A DNA stretch of 64,000 bases from positions 14,379,165 through 14,443,164 of the forward strand of contig CM065172.1 of the NCBI GenBank assembly GCA_033026295.1, read 5' to 3'. The notes under the pieces are model-generated. The model was not told the DNA's origin. It did no database searches and saw only the letters and a program-made list of their open reading frames with translations. This document shows, piece after piece, positions 13,321 through 27,025 of this stretch. The stretch is from Channa striata (Eukaryota > Chordata > Actinopteri > Anabantiformes > Channidae). The position numbers and the translations under genes are program-made. How positions within the stretch are numbered: position 1 is the stretch's first letter; every line of letters starts with the position of its first letter.

Positions 13321-16220
13321 CATGTCCTCTATGACAATGGATAGGAATATGTTATGAACAGCTAGACAACATAATGTGTGCCTTCCAAAATGGTAGCATC
13401 ACGCATCAAATAAATGTGGCTCAGTACAGTTTATTTATTTTATTTCATCTTTCCATCTTTGATAGTTTTTTTTTTCAGGACAAAACAGCTAAACATTGTT
13501 GCAACTAACTAACTGATGCATTGTATATAAAGCACAAAGCAAAAGGCCTTAATGCAAGTACCTTCATATTTTGCCCTACATGTCCTGAGCATAAAAGGAC
13601 CAGGCCTGGATGGCTGTTTGGATAATAATCGACTGAAAATCCAGTGGCATCATTCATAAATCTAATGAAAGGTCAGAAAACAACACAAACTCTAAAAATA
13701 CACCATCCTCAAGTGACAGACGAGCTCCGATGCGCACGCGAGCCAGAGAACCCGATCTATGATCATTTATTGTCATAGATTTGCCGACAGAGATGAACTG
13801 CTTTGAACAGGCACAGCAGCACTGGAACTCCAGAAGCTTCTGAAAGATTTGGCAAACTCTTAGAGAAGGTTTTGGCGCCTGTTGTCAACCACTTTTCTTC
13901 TGGTGCCATAAAAGACACGTATATTGTGAGAAGGTGTGCTACTGTACAAATGCAAAACGTGCTTTCATACGCCAGTAACTGCTGCTACATTATGTACCTT
14001 TATGATCCACGGTGATCAGCTATGCCCTTCATAATTGTGGCCCTTTCTTTCTTAATTCCTTCGATAGCCAGTTGCTGTTAAATTTTATAGCTCCTGTGAA
14101 CGGGTAAGTGTTCGTAAATGTTATGGTGATAACTCCATGACAGAATGTTTACTAAGTCGAAGAGGATGCTGTCATGCGGGACAAATTTGGCGCATGCAGA
14201 CAGATGAACGTAAACACCCAGCTCATGGACACACAATCATTCTGGAGCACGTGACACGGATGACATCAAAGGGATATCCATGGCAGCATGGCCTCTGTGG
14301 CGTTCAACACATCTCAGACACTTTTTGTGAAACTACAGGCATGCCCCACTGGTAATGCATAAGATGGGACAATGACACACAAAGCAACAATCAGCCACAC
14401 CAGAGTGACTGGGATAAACGTAAAGCTGCCCAAATTTATTGATACTTTAAATTAAAAGATGACAGTTTTGTGAAAATGTTTTAAAATAATCCAAATTGAA
14501 ATGTACCTTTATGGATGCTGGTCATATTTACAGCACAGTGTCTCCTTGCTCCCTCTGAGTGGAACTGAGTTTGTGCTGAGTAGTTTCCTGTTTTAGTAGG
14601 GAACTGTCTGTGTGACATACACTGCAGGTCATAGGGAACTGGTCACATGGGGACTGGCTGAGGTGTCGTGGTAAAGTGTGAATCAGTGAATTGAACCTCA
14701 AACAGAGAAAACATTTTTTTTCCTTTTATACTTTTTATACAGGACAGGACATGTCAGAAAATCTGAATAACTACCCATTTTTTTTACGGGTAAGAGGAAG
14801 TGTTTTTCAATTTCTTTATTCAACCCTTCTGATTATTTCGTGCCAGGCGTCCTTTTTTCACGTTGGAGGTTGCACCAGAAGATGGACTTCAAACAAACAG
14901 CATAATTTAACACACACGTCCCTAAAGCCATAAAGAAGCCTGCCACAAGGTTAAACATTTATTATATATTAAAACAATGTCTTGCTGAGTAAAACAAATA
15001 TGCAAATGAAAACAAAGATACTTCAAATTAGTACTGGCCTTAATGCCTTTTAAAGTATCTATAGCAAAATTTACGACTCGGATAGTGTGATATTGTATAA
15101 GCAAATTCAACGGTTATAATGCTTAGGGTTAGGATTAATACACTGTAAAATCCAATAGTAACATAAATTAGATTTTTTCAGTTAACATTACTCCGTTATC
15201 CATTAGTTTTTATGAAATGAGAGGTTATTGCCAGCTAAAAAAAACTATTTACTCATTGTTTCTGATTGATGCTAACTTAAAAAAATCATGTACAGGAACA
15301 ACAAATGAGGCAATGACACTACGTAACCAATGGGAGGCAGTAATGTTCAAAAAGCTGCTTAGTCTGCTGGGAATCATTTCAGATATTAACAGAGTCATAA
15401 ATATAAAAAAAGCATCCTGATGAAATTCATAAACCCAGTGCAATTGACTACTGTACTTTTTTGCTGTTTGAAAATCCTCTGTTGACATTTCCTAAGTGTG
15501 AAGGGAGGATGCACGTAAAAAGTGACAGAAGTTTGAAATATTAAAGATACATAAGTAATCCTTACTTTATTTTTTTAGGTAATGTGTTACTTGTGCCAAG
15601 TAAAATAAGTCTGTTATTTGAAAGACAACACACAGTAAACTCAATTTGAAATGACTTTGTTTTAAATGATAATTTTAGATCAATACTCCTTATTGAGTAC
15701 ACCGTAACAACATTTTTAAGCATTGATTTGTGTAAAATAAATTGTAAGTCTACTACACTTATAAGCTTTTGTATGTAAAAATAAAAATCCTGTTGCAGTT
15801 TACTTGTTTTTTTTTTTAAGGTTTGCATGCTTTTTTAAAGTAAGCTCCACTAATCAGAATTTACGCATGTAATTTGAAAATAAAAACATTTCAGGGGTAT
15901 TTTTAATCAACTTTTTTTTTGTTTGAGCAAAGGAGGCAAAAGTACAAGCATTCTTCACTCAAATAGAAGTGCAGATACTTTGTAAAATAAGACTCTGGTC
16001 TAAGCACAAGCACTGATTTAACATCTTTACTCGAGTAAATGTAGAAATGTAACTAAAGCAAGAAAAGTTAATACATTTCTCCCAGCTGTTCCTGTGCAAA
16101 GCTAACTGGACCTCATTTCCAGTTAATATAATTTTCAGATTTTTGGACAGAATACAGGCATATTATATTAAATTTCATTTAAATATCTAAAAGTTTTCCT
16201 ACCAACCTGACCAATGTTTT
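13321..16220. other. Intergenic, nothing recognised
   Basis: No coding exon or RNA gene is seen. The 15.1-16.2 kb part is very AT-rich. The short open frames here have no family resemblance. Confidence 0.5.
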
Positions 16221-16485
16221 GTTTTTGCTTTGTTGCTTTTTTCATTTCTCTTTCCACTTTCCTCTCAGCCCAACCGGTCAAGGCAGATGGCCGCCCACCC
16301 TGAGCCTGGTTCTGCTGGAGGTTTCTTCTGTTTAAGTGAGTGTTTTCTCTCCACTGTTGCCCGTGTCTTGCTAAAGGGATTTGTTAGGTTTCCTCCATAT
16401 CATAAAGTTTTGACTTTATTATGTAACGTGCCTTGAGATTACTTTTTTGTGAATTGGCACTATATAAATAAAGTTGAACTGAAAA
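16221..16485 (+). mobile_element. Non-LTR retroposon 3' end
   Basis: Matches a very common fish repeat: a block running from cctctcagcccaaccggtca through gagcctggttctgctggagg, ending in the tail gccttgagat...ttggcactatataaataaagttgaactga. A second copy of the tail lies at about 33606-33691. The exact family (L2-like LINE or a derived SINE) is uncertain. Confidence 0.75.
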
Positions 16486-16529
16486 AATGTATTGGTATTC
16501 AGTGAAATCTTCATTTCAAAATCATATTG

Positions 16530-17115
16530 TTATACAGTGGGGATTGAGAGTTTGTAACCCTGTAGAATTTTCTATTTCTGCAAAAATATGTTCTAAACCG
16601 TGTTTAGATTTATACTCATGTCCTAAAACTAGATTAAGAGAACCCATCTGTCCAAATCTGAACATTATTCAGATTTTCCTCTGGCTGACCCACGTGGCCT
16701 TGACCAAACTATAGATGGGTAGAAATGTTTTGTTTTGGGTTTTTTGTTCTTATTTTTATGAAGGGTGGTGACTTCTTCCTCTCTGCCATGCATGCTGCAT
16801 TTGTTCAGTGTTGGTAGACAGATAAACACAGATATTAGCATTTTGATTTTTAGACTTTAACTAGCCTCGTTTGTAATGTGGTCTTTGTTAGTGGACGAGT
16901 CCTGGACAAAGTAACGGTCTCTTCTGAGGTCTTCAGAAAGCTCTTCTGTTTGAACCATAAATGACACACTTCTGCAAACCTGTTTGTAAAGATGAGACGC
17001 TTCTTTAAATGAGGCATTGGCCTCCCACACTCTGACCTGATTATCATTCCATTATTAAAACAACTGACTCATATCACTGATAATACTAGGGGTTCAAATA
17101 CTTTTGCCGCACACA
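16530..17115. mobile_element. Probable non-autonomous DNA transposon copy
   Basis: The block starts with atacagtggggattgagagt and ends with ggttcaaatacttttgccgc, phrases typical of the ends of abundant short fish DNA transposons. There is no coding capacity. The class is inferred from remembered consensus wording, and terminal inverted repeats could not be confirmed. Confidence 0.5.
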
Positions 17116-20100
17116 GATATGTGAGATTTGATCAATTTCCTTAGTAAATAAATGTGTCATTGTTTCTGTGTAATTTTTTAAACTGGGTTTCCTTTATTAT
17201 GTTTTAGTCTCGTGTCATCTTTAAACCCTCTAATGGAGGTGAACCTTGTGGAACCCTTCCGTGGAAGTGTGAGCACTCACACCATGTGACTGAAGTTCAG
17301 TTCTGTGTCTAAAGTTGTATGGACTACCTGTTGTTTTCGATTGAATTCTTGAATGCGGGCCTTGGCAAAAAGCTGCGTGGCGAGCGCTCTAGAAGAAGTC
17401 CCTCCGCGCCCTGAGTGATGATAGCAGGGTTTAACCGGGTGCAGGTGCGCTTAAGACAGTCGGGTAGGGCCTTTGAAGTCGAAGCCAACTGGGAGCCTGG
17501 CCCATCTTTAACCAGCAGCCAGCACAGACACATTCGCTTTCACTTAACAGACTATGTTCCTTCTCGATTGCTGTTCTTTTGCTTTTATGATCTTTTTTAG
17601 TATTCATCTTTGTATATCTTCACAAGTGAACTATTCAGCCTGAAATCTGTTGTGCGATAACATAACATGAATAACCTATTTGTCATATAAGTGTAGTCAT
17701 GAAGCAAGTATTACTTTTGTGGAGGTTTGTACCATTTTCCTGTGGACGTGTTTATTGTTCCACCTCACACTCAATGAATCTTCTTGTGTTTCATTGTCAT
17801 ATTAAACATCCAGAGGATTGAGTCCTCAGGCAATCTGATCTACTGTTTTTCATTTCGCTTTATGTGATGAAATCGTGGATTTCCTCACTCTGCTGTTCCA
17901 TCATCTGAACAGGACACGTCCTTTTTGGCGCCACTCGATAAGCAAGCAAAGTCCTGCCAGTTCAGTTCTCACAGTCCATGTTTACTTAAACATACAGTGA
18001 ATATTCCCACACAGGTATGTATGTATGTATGTATGTATCCATGCATGTTCACGTCTCATTAAATAGAGTGAAAAAAGAAATTAATGGCTGTGTCGATATA
18101 CGCTCCCTTTAGGCAGCTACATCTGGCTCCTGTTAACCACAAGCGTATAAAAGTCAAATGCGGTTTAGTCCCAGGCATTCTGTAAAACAGGCGTATATAC
18201 ACACACGTACTGGGAGGTAGCACTCCAGCGTGGTGGTCACCCCCACCAGTCCCAGTCTCTCCACTAACTCTAAGTTCACTCAGCAGATATCAAAGTGCTA
18301 AGGCAGCGATTTGTGTTTCTGGCATAAACAATATGCACTTTTTTGCAACTGTGTGGTAGATCTTCTAATTATGGCCGAAGGTTTCCTGAACTTTGTGTAT
18401 CTAGGCTACAGGCATTATGAACCATTAAAAGTTCTAAAAAAAACTGTTTGGAGGAACATTTTTAGTTCATATTTCAGAGTTGCTGAATAGAAACCATGTT
18501 CATACTGTAGGTGTATGCTGATCGGTCAAACAATGAGGAATGTCCTAGGAATGCTTCTTTATTATATTTTAATATTTTTTTCATGCAAGAATGTACCATT
18601 TAGATTTAAAAGATGCGGTCATGAGTTTGTCCAAATGTATAAATTTGATCCAGATGTCATAATGTGGATTTCAGCACTGTGATATCCCCTGTGCCAGTGT
18701 GGACAGTGGTGATCTCAGCAGCCTACGTCCCACCTCCTGAGACTGACGGGTGTCTGCCTTCATTCCTGGGGACTCGAACAGCCTTATTTCATCAAACCTT
18801 TTGGTAATTTACTGCAGGCTTGTGTTCATAGTTGGTTTGAATAGAAAACCTGGTGTCAGAGTTGAAATATGCCATTTATTACTGTAATTCATGTTAAGTG
18901 AAAGTTAAAAAAAAAACACATTTTATTGGTTTTGTTAAAGTCATCAGATATTATGTAGCTGTCATTAGTTTATAAACCAAGCCACTAATTAAACCAAAGT
19001 ATCTAATAAATTAAATATTCCACCATTATACTCAATATAGTGATTACAATTTATCTTGAGAGAGTCGTTGTATGTATTTCATAGTAATCCCTCCAATAGC
19101 TCCCATAACCACTAACAAAATTAGAGCAAAGATTTAGATCAGTTTGGATCAATGTGTTGGAAGTTTTTTTCTGTTTCAACACTGTAAGAATTTGATGCTT
19201 TTCACTGTCGTTCATAAACGTGAATTTGTCAAATATATCTCTGTACAAAAATAACAAAAAATGCTTATAAATAATTTATTTCCAATGGGGACATACCATT
19301 AGTAATATTGTTTTTATCCAAAACAACGACTGCTAAACCAACTGAGCCACAACCAGACTAAGACTATTCTGGATGATCATGCATGAATCTAGCACAAAAG
19401 AAGAAACTACTGAAAGAGGCTACTAAACCTAAAAAGTATGATAGGATGAGTTAACAGGCAGGATGTAAGGGATAGCTTATGTAATTTGAACAGGCATTTC
19501 CAGACATGCGTGACCAGGTATCTCCGATATCCAAACAAAGGTCTTTATACTCTGTGACACATGGCTGTGCAATGCTTACTGCAATACTCACTGATACTGC
19601 AGTCATCCTTATTGCTGGTGATAGTGAAATTGTTGACATGCATGTGCCCCGGTGTGTAATCAGTGGAGTGTAACTGGTGTGTGTCAGTTGCAGTGGTCGA
19701 CAGCATCATTAGCAAAGTCTTTTTAGAAATTAAGCTCAAACATTAAACAAGCTAAACAAATTTATGATTAAGCCTGAGAAGATTCATCCATGTAGGGTTA
19801 TCTGGAAGTTGAGTCATAGCAACTGGATTCTACAAAATGTCACTACTTATCCAAAAACACTTTGAAGTGGAATTCTTTTTACAACCAAATATCTTCAAAT
19901 TAAATAAGCGAGGCAACCTAAAAATGCCGCATGTTTAAGGGAACTTCTGCACCAGAGTTGAGAAGAAGTTTCTGAAGAATATTTGATTTTGATTGATATT
20001 TGATTGTAGAAAGAATGCCAAGAGTGTGTTCAGCTGTTCTGTCAATGTTTGCAACTTTGATAAGTACAAAAATGTAGAATACATTTTAGTTTATAAATTA

Positions 20101-20460
20101 ATTGCATGATTTATTTTCAACGTCATTTGTTTGTTTGTTCTATTCTTTCATATTAGAGTACAATGATACACAAACTGCAAAAATTGCATGAAAAGGAGTC
20201 TGTCACAGGCATAAACAATGCTTTACATACTCACATTATGTGCATGAATGTAATGGCAATATTGGGCTTTAAATTATTACTTTTTTGTGCTATGGCAGAA
20301 TTGAATTTACAAACTTATATAGTACATTTTAATAAAGAAAACCACAAAATTTTAACGCAAAAGCTTAAATTGATTTGGGGCTTTCTGATATTAACTGATA
20401 TTCACATGAATTTCCCTTTAGTTGATGCTTTTGCAAGGCATCAACAAGTGTCTTTGGACC
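17116..20460. other. Intergenic, nothing recognised except a short microsatellite
   Basis: Holds a short GTAT tetranucleotide run at about 18015-18038. I see no coding exon or RNA gene. Confidence 0.5.
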
Positions 20461-21165
20461 TTTGTTTGGGTTAACCTACATTTTTGGTTTTGTGGCATAA
20501 ACCTGACTTTTATGCAAAGGCCTTATAGTTTAGATGGGATTCAGGTCAGGACTTTAGGAGAGCCATTTGCTTGATGTAATTATGTGATCAGTGTCCTTTT
20601 GGCACATAAATGTGGATGAGTTTTAGTTTGAGGTTATACTGAAAAGATCTGACGTAGTCATCCTCCATTATTCTGTCCACTCGGACAATGCATCAGTTCC
20701 AGAAGAAGAGAAATAACCTCAGAGCTCCGAGATGATGCTACCACTGGCATGATTTGCAGGAGGTGCAATGTTCATGGACTTCAAATTGAAAAAGTGTGTG
20801 TAAAATGTCCAGAACATTTAAAGTGTGAGACAAGTGGTAATTTTTTCTGGGCCATGATTGGGAAAATTATTACATTTATGTCACGCATGTGGACATGGAG
20901 ACAGAATATATACCACTGGTCTTTAGTTTTAGAACATACAATTTTTCATTTTTTTCAAGACAGTGGTGCAATGTTTTTGTGATGTTAAAAATTGCAAGGT
21001 CACACAGTGGTGAATGAAAGGGGATTGGTTCAATAATTTTTGGTGCCACAACATGGCAAATTTTAGAGGGAATGTCTCATGTAAAAGAATGAAAAATGCT
21101 GCTGCTAAAAATGAAGCGGCTCCTTGTGCGAGTAGTGAAAAGTGTCTATCTAACAAGAAAGAAAT
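20461..21165. mobile_element. Probable decayed DNA transposon
   Basis: Contains the phrase gggattcaggtcaggacttt and a terminal-looking ggttcaataatttttggtgc, both resembling fragments of widespread fish DNA transposons. No transposase reading frame survives. Borders are approximate. Confidence 0.4.
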
Positions 21166-24100
21166 TCAGTTGACATAACCCAGCTAACAGACTCTGATGA
21201 AAGACCTGATGAAAGACTAAACTTTAACACCACTCCTACAGCTGCTTGTTTTCTGCTTGTGTCTGAATGTCACTGAGGCCAAAGGCAGCTCATCCTTTGT
21301 GTGCTACTACGCCCAGAAAGCATATCTGACAGATTTTGAAGGAATGTCGCTAAGCTTTCATTATACTGTCACGGTGAAGCCTGGACAATGCAACTATCCT
21401 TATTTCAGCTTGAGTGTGATACAAATCATTTAAATATTTTTTGTATTATTTGCATTAGCATTTAATTACTCAGCAACATCGCCAGTATCCAAACACTAGA
21501 TTTGTACCCAGTCACCCGGAAGTTGACGCGTTTTTACGCTGCATGTCTAAGTGCTGGCTTTTTCATCTAAAGCCTTTGGTAATATCAGTTAAGCAGCTCC
21601 ATATATGAGCCTTCGTATCTGCCAGGCCGATGTCAAAAAACTGCAAGAGACTGTCGGTATCAGAATGAAATCATTTTCTTGGTGAAGAACACCAGATTTC
21701 ATGCCATATTTAAACAATAGTTGTGTTGTGGCCGGCTGAAGCAGTCCAGTAAAAGCTGGCATAAATTTAGCAGCTGGCTGGCACTTGTCCTGGACTGTCA
21801 GAGTGAAATGTTGCCCTTATGTCAGCTCTCAGTAAAGTCTGCTATCTCTGACTGTGATGGACGGGCCTTCTTGTGCTCTCTTGAGATCTAACACACAGTG
21901 AGATACACCAAGGCTTAGACCAGCTTTTGGACTCCTTCAAGGGCCTGGAAATCATCTCCCGGTCTGTTGCTGCCAGGTTTCAGTTGATGGTGAGGATCAG
22001 AGAGTGTGATGACTGGATCTTTTGCTTTGTTGCAGTGCACGGCTGGCAGCGGTGGAAATATTCACATCATGCACATGATACAAAGAAGTAATGCAACAAC
22101 GCCTTCACTGGAGTCACTGGATATTTCTGAAGGGTTTTAGGAAGATTATTGGGACACAGGAAAAGAAAAAAGTTGTTATTTTCAAATCTGTTTTCTTTTA
22201 TGTGGACTTTTAGCTAATGTTTGTCTTTTTGGTGAAAACTGGAGAATCTCTCCATACGAGGCTTGGAACACTTACTCAAGTGAAACCATCTGAGACGTTT
22301 AGAGGAGAAATCTTTGATGGAACTGCTGACAACTCATCGACATGTGAAATGTTTGTCAAGGGGCCTCAAGTAAATGTAGTCACAAGCCAAAAAGTATTGT
22401 GAACCACTTGTTTAACGATTAACTATGCATTATAATAAATTTATAGATTAGGCCTATAGATTAAAATTTTAATCTGACTAGTAATTAAAGTAGTAAGTAA
22501 AGAAATGTTGTGGACTGTACTTTAAAAATTCCAGGCAACTGTACAAGGTACTTCTGTTTTTTACTTGTGCCTCAATTGCTTAAATTGTAAAATTGGCCCT
22601 GTCTGAAAAGCTCTCCAGGTCATTTCTGCAGATGCTGTACATCCCTTCCATCCACACGTGGCTTCAACAAACCCACTGAAATGTTAAAAGACCTTTATTT
22701 CTCACCCCAATCTAACTCCTAAATCCTCTTTGGTGGTCTTCTGTTTGTCCATCCCCTTATACTGAGCACTGTCACAGTCAGTTTTCTATGATACAAAACT
22801 AACAACTCGTTGTCTAACTCACTGTCCAAGATTAAACTGGGGAGACAAAAGAATTCTTGATTTCTATTTAAAGCATACAAAACATATATGAGTAATTGTT
22901 AAATTATGGTGTAATTAGAAGTGTACTATTTAAAGTTAACATTTTTAATCTTATGCCACCTTCTTTTAATCAGATTAAACATGAGGAGAAGAGACTTTTT
23001 GCGCCACTATTGACAGACTTAAACTGAGTTTACATGGCATTGCATGAGCGACAAATTAAAAGTCGTGTAAATCCTGCAGACTGTGTTATCAGCGCGCTCT
23101 CTGTGGGATTTGAAACAGATGCTCTTTTCCTCGATCAGTGTGTACGTATGCCCTGTAGCAGACTGTTAGCAGGGGAAACACATGTCCACATTAAGTGGTT
23201 TCACTGATCAGGCTGATATGACTGAAGATGAAAGAGCTGAGCGGGAACTTGTCAACCCCCACCCCCACCCTCCACCCTCCACCCCTCCACTGCTGCTGCT
23301 GTGAGCTGTCAGCAACAATACCCACAGAATCAGCTTATGTTTTCCTTCAATATATATATATATCATTGTAACATTGATGCTCGTAAGTCAGAATAAAATA
23401 CCAAATTAAAATTATCACAACAGATATGGTTAATTTGTACAATGACGTGTTGGTGAAGCGATTCTTTTCCCGAAACTTCATGTTGAAGGAACTTCACAAA
23501 CCTTTGAAATGCATGTAGAAAAGGAAGAAATGAATGAGAAAGTAAGGGAAGGAAAAGAGAAGAGGAGTGACAAACTGCAGGGCATCAAACCAAATGGGAA
23601 CCAGAGACTGTGAGATGTCAGAACTGCTATAGATTTATTCTTTACCTGTTCCCCTGAGATCTGCCACACATGCCACTCTGAGAAGAACAAAAGCAGGGTG
23701 AGAAATGTGAAAAAGTATGGCTACCAAGTCATAGCTCAAAAAGTGCACGAGGATTAGTGAAAAACGCCTTCAAAGATGAGTGAGAGATAGAGCAAGACGG
23801 TTTTGTCTGAGAAGAAAACAGCGATATCAGCTGGGTCTTATTTGGATCAACCTTTTGTACTGTGAGAGGAGCCCTGAACGCTCGCCTGTACATCTGCCCT
23901 CCGCATGTTCTACTGCAATGGGTGGGCTGCCCTTTTCTGCCTTTGCCCCTTTTTTCAGACTGCCTTATATCTTTCCCTGGGGCACCAGACTTGTCAGACC
24001 ACTTTGAAAATATCACAACTGAAAAGGGGCTTTCAGGGAAGGTACTGCTAATACTTCCTATTCAACTAAAGCGGTGGCAACACCAGCATCTAAAAACATA

Positions 24101-24175
24101 AAGCTGTACTCCAAACAAAACCTTGATGGTGGAGGGGTTACTGCTGCTGGCAGATACGAAGGCTAGAAGTTCTCC
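21166..24175. other. Intergenic, nothing recognised
   Basis: No coding exon is seen. There is a C-rich patch with a CTGCTG run at about 23255-23302 and a TA run at about 23350-23362. Confidence 0.5.
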
Positions 24176-24382
24176 AGTTTACGTGTTCTCCCCGTGGTTA
24201 ATTGGTGACTCTAAATTGCCCATGGATGAGAGTGTGTGTGAATCGTTGTCTGTCTGTGTGTGTCTCTCTGTGTTGGCCATGAGATAGACTGGCGACCTGT
24301 CCAGGGGTACCCCGCTTCTCGTCCAATGACAGCTGTGATAGGCTCCAGACCATGAGCAGGACAAGATTAGAGGTTAAGATTA
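24176..24382 (+). mobile_element. Retroposon 3' end with tetranucleotide tail
   Basis: Carries the widespread fish repeat phrases ttaattggtgactctaaatt, tgttggccatgagatagact and ggcgacctgtccaggggtac, followed at once by a GGAT microsatellite, a usual arrangement for this family. An inverted relative is in the receptor gene at about 51790-51890. The LINE family name is not assigned. Confidence 0.75.
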
Positions 24383-24455
24383 TGGATGGATGGATGGATG
24401 GATGGATGGATGGATGGATGGATGGATGGATGGATGGATGGATGGATGGATGGAT
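24383..24455. repeat. (GGAT)n microsatellite
   Basis: About 18 tandem GGAT units directly after the retroposon end at 24176-24382. Reverse reading gives a spurious Ile-His-Pro-Ser repeat. Confidence 0.97.
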
Positions 24456-26735
24456 GATGGATGCTCTTCCCACACGTTTGAAGGAGAAACTAGATGACCT
24501 GTAGCAGGAATATCAGAGCTCTGTGGTGCCATCAAAAAGGTTTCTGCAAAAAAAGGACAAACTGCACCAACATCAAGTAAACAACGTACTAAGAACCTCG
24601 TATCATCCTCAACAGAGGCAGGAAGATCACTTTGTGATGTCTGACAGTACATACACGACCAGTGCTGGTATTTCCTCAGGGCAAGAGCTTGTCATCGCCC
24701 TCCAGTAAGAAGACACTGGGGTCTCTGTCACTACAGACAGCTTGTTGCGAGCACCATGTAAAACCACCTAGTGTAACTGACAGACATGACAGGACATGCT
24801 GCGGCCCGCCAACTAACAAACCGCTGAGCTGCTAAATGTTACTTTGACTGGAGGCTGGTCTCAATTAGAGCCCCTTACCCCCTCACAGACCTGAGACCCT
24901 GATCCAAACCTAACTCGCATATAAATCACAGCTGGCCAGGTGATTTCTGACTCCTGACATGTGTTTCTTTTCAATGGCCAACTTAGCTTATCTCTAGCTC
25001 TCTAGCTCTATCTCTCCTGCTCACTCTCAACCCATGATGGTTACCCTGAGCAGCTGATACAGTGCTAATTTAATCCTCCAGGAGTCAGACAGGGTCTCAG
25101 CTCTAAACACAGCTCTCTTTTAGATAGTATAGGCAGCATCATAGATACTGTTTCTGCTGATAACTATGTCCAATATACAGAGATGACAAATGAGGAATCA
25201 TCAGCAGATATCTGACATAAGTGAGCACATAAATATATGATATACAAGAACATAGTGAGCGCAGATTTTGGTGTCATATGAGCAGGTGGTAGGTGTGTAA
25301 TTGTGCAGTTACGGTGATCGGAATTTGTACCTGGCTACAAGGTCTAATTGGTATTATCAGAATGTCCTCAGATAAAATTAGAAGGTCACATGGACTGCCA
25401 GGCTGTATGTAGGTATGATTGTTTGAGGAGAAGCATATCCAGATGTTTGCTAGTATGCATGCGTGCAAAGGCCTAATGGCCCACAGGGACTTTCTCTGAT
25501 CACACAACACAGACAACACACACATCACAGAGAAACGAAGCAAAAAAGCACATAAAAGCCCTGTCTAAAAGACTTCTTAGGCCCCTCACAGGAAGACCCC
25601 ATTACAGCGTGTGCATCGATAAAAACGGTCCCCCCATGTGCCCCGTGGCTCCTGATAGCCATCTCTTCCCCTCAGTGGGTTCCTACTCAGGCTGTGCAGG
25701 TCCAACTGTATAACTTACCCCCAGAGAAACAACATAATGGAGTTAAGGAGCCTGTTTATGCTCCAGATAAAACAAATTTACCCTTATTTAATGCCAGATC
25801 CACCATAGTGCTGGTGGGCACACACACGTTATGCAGTCATGCAGTTTTTAAATGTATTCCGTAATTGCAAAATAGTGGCACACTTGGCGCTTACGTGTAT
25901 ATGTGGGAGGGACCAGATTTAATCACTTGGCCACAAGAACAGCAGAATACACAGCCAAGTCTTTTTTGTATGAAAAACATGGTGTAAGAAGTAAAAATTT
26001 TCTCTATTTATTAAATCTGTGAATGAGGCATTGATATAATGTCTTGTAAGTTTGATCTGACACTCCACAAAGGAGCACACATACGTGAAGACCGCACATG
26101 TTTTGTGTATGCAAGGTCTACTTTTACATTAGTGTGCGAAGATGTGACTTCTTTTCAACACATCCAGCATCAGTACAATAAATATTTATGGTACATAATA
26201 ATATTTAATTCCATAGAGAGCACAAACAATTTGCATGCAGAATTAAAAGTAGTTTAAAGTGCCTATAAATTGTATTAAATATATTTACGTTAGTAATTAC
26301 AATCAATAATAATCCTGTTTGTAATGTCAGAATATAATGAGAAATTACATTCTATTGTATGTGCATGTAACCCTGCATCTGCTACATAAGGAGGCAGTGT
26401 TATGATGTCTTGTTACCCTAGGAATTGACCTGGAAGCCTGTTTTTCCCTTGCAGTTGCACCAATCTCATCATGACATAATAATATAGATAAATGGCCCTG
26501 ATCTGGCAGGTTCTGCTCCATCATTGCTAATGGAAAATTCATATTTCACCTCTTGTGCAACTCTGTTGGAAATCCTTCTAAATTACAAGGCTGTGCATGC
26601 ACACAGGGTTTTTTTTATATTGATCAGTCTAAAAGAAATACTTTTATATTATTATAGTTGATATTTACATATCAACTATGTCAGCTAGCAGTATATTTGT
26701 TGCACCTAGTTAAAACTAATGCAAACTAATACAAT
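24456..26735. other. Intergenic, nothing recognised
   Basis: No coding exon or RNA gene is seen; open frames are short and featureless. Confidence 0.5.
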
Positions 26736-27025
26736 ATGTAACTGCTTAAAAAGGATCACAACATTAAGTCTCTTAATGAGATGTTCACTATTTTGAGAGA
26801 AGCAGTGACCGTGTAATTTGTAGTGCTGATGAATTGTATTACATTGTACTATCAGGTGTTCCTAATATTTTGTGCACCTTTCTTGTAGTAGGGTAAAAAA
26901 TAGAAACACCTCCCTATATAATGCAAACTACAGCCTCCAGAGTGATCACCCAGTTTATTTATTGCAGGACTGACTGCTGTAGTTTTACGTGGGTATGTCT
27001 AATAAACTGCCAAGAAGTGGTAGAG
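26736..27025. mobile_element. Possible short interspersed repeat
   Basis: The phrase aggtgttcctaatattttgt at about 26854, and the fragment following it, resemble the end of a common fish interspersed repeat. Borders and class are guesses. Confidence 0.3.

Noticed and set aside
24198..24652. Frames encoding repeated Ile-His-Pro-Ser
   Set aside because: They are readings of the GGAT microsatellite and of the adjoining retroposon tail.
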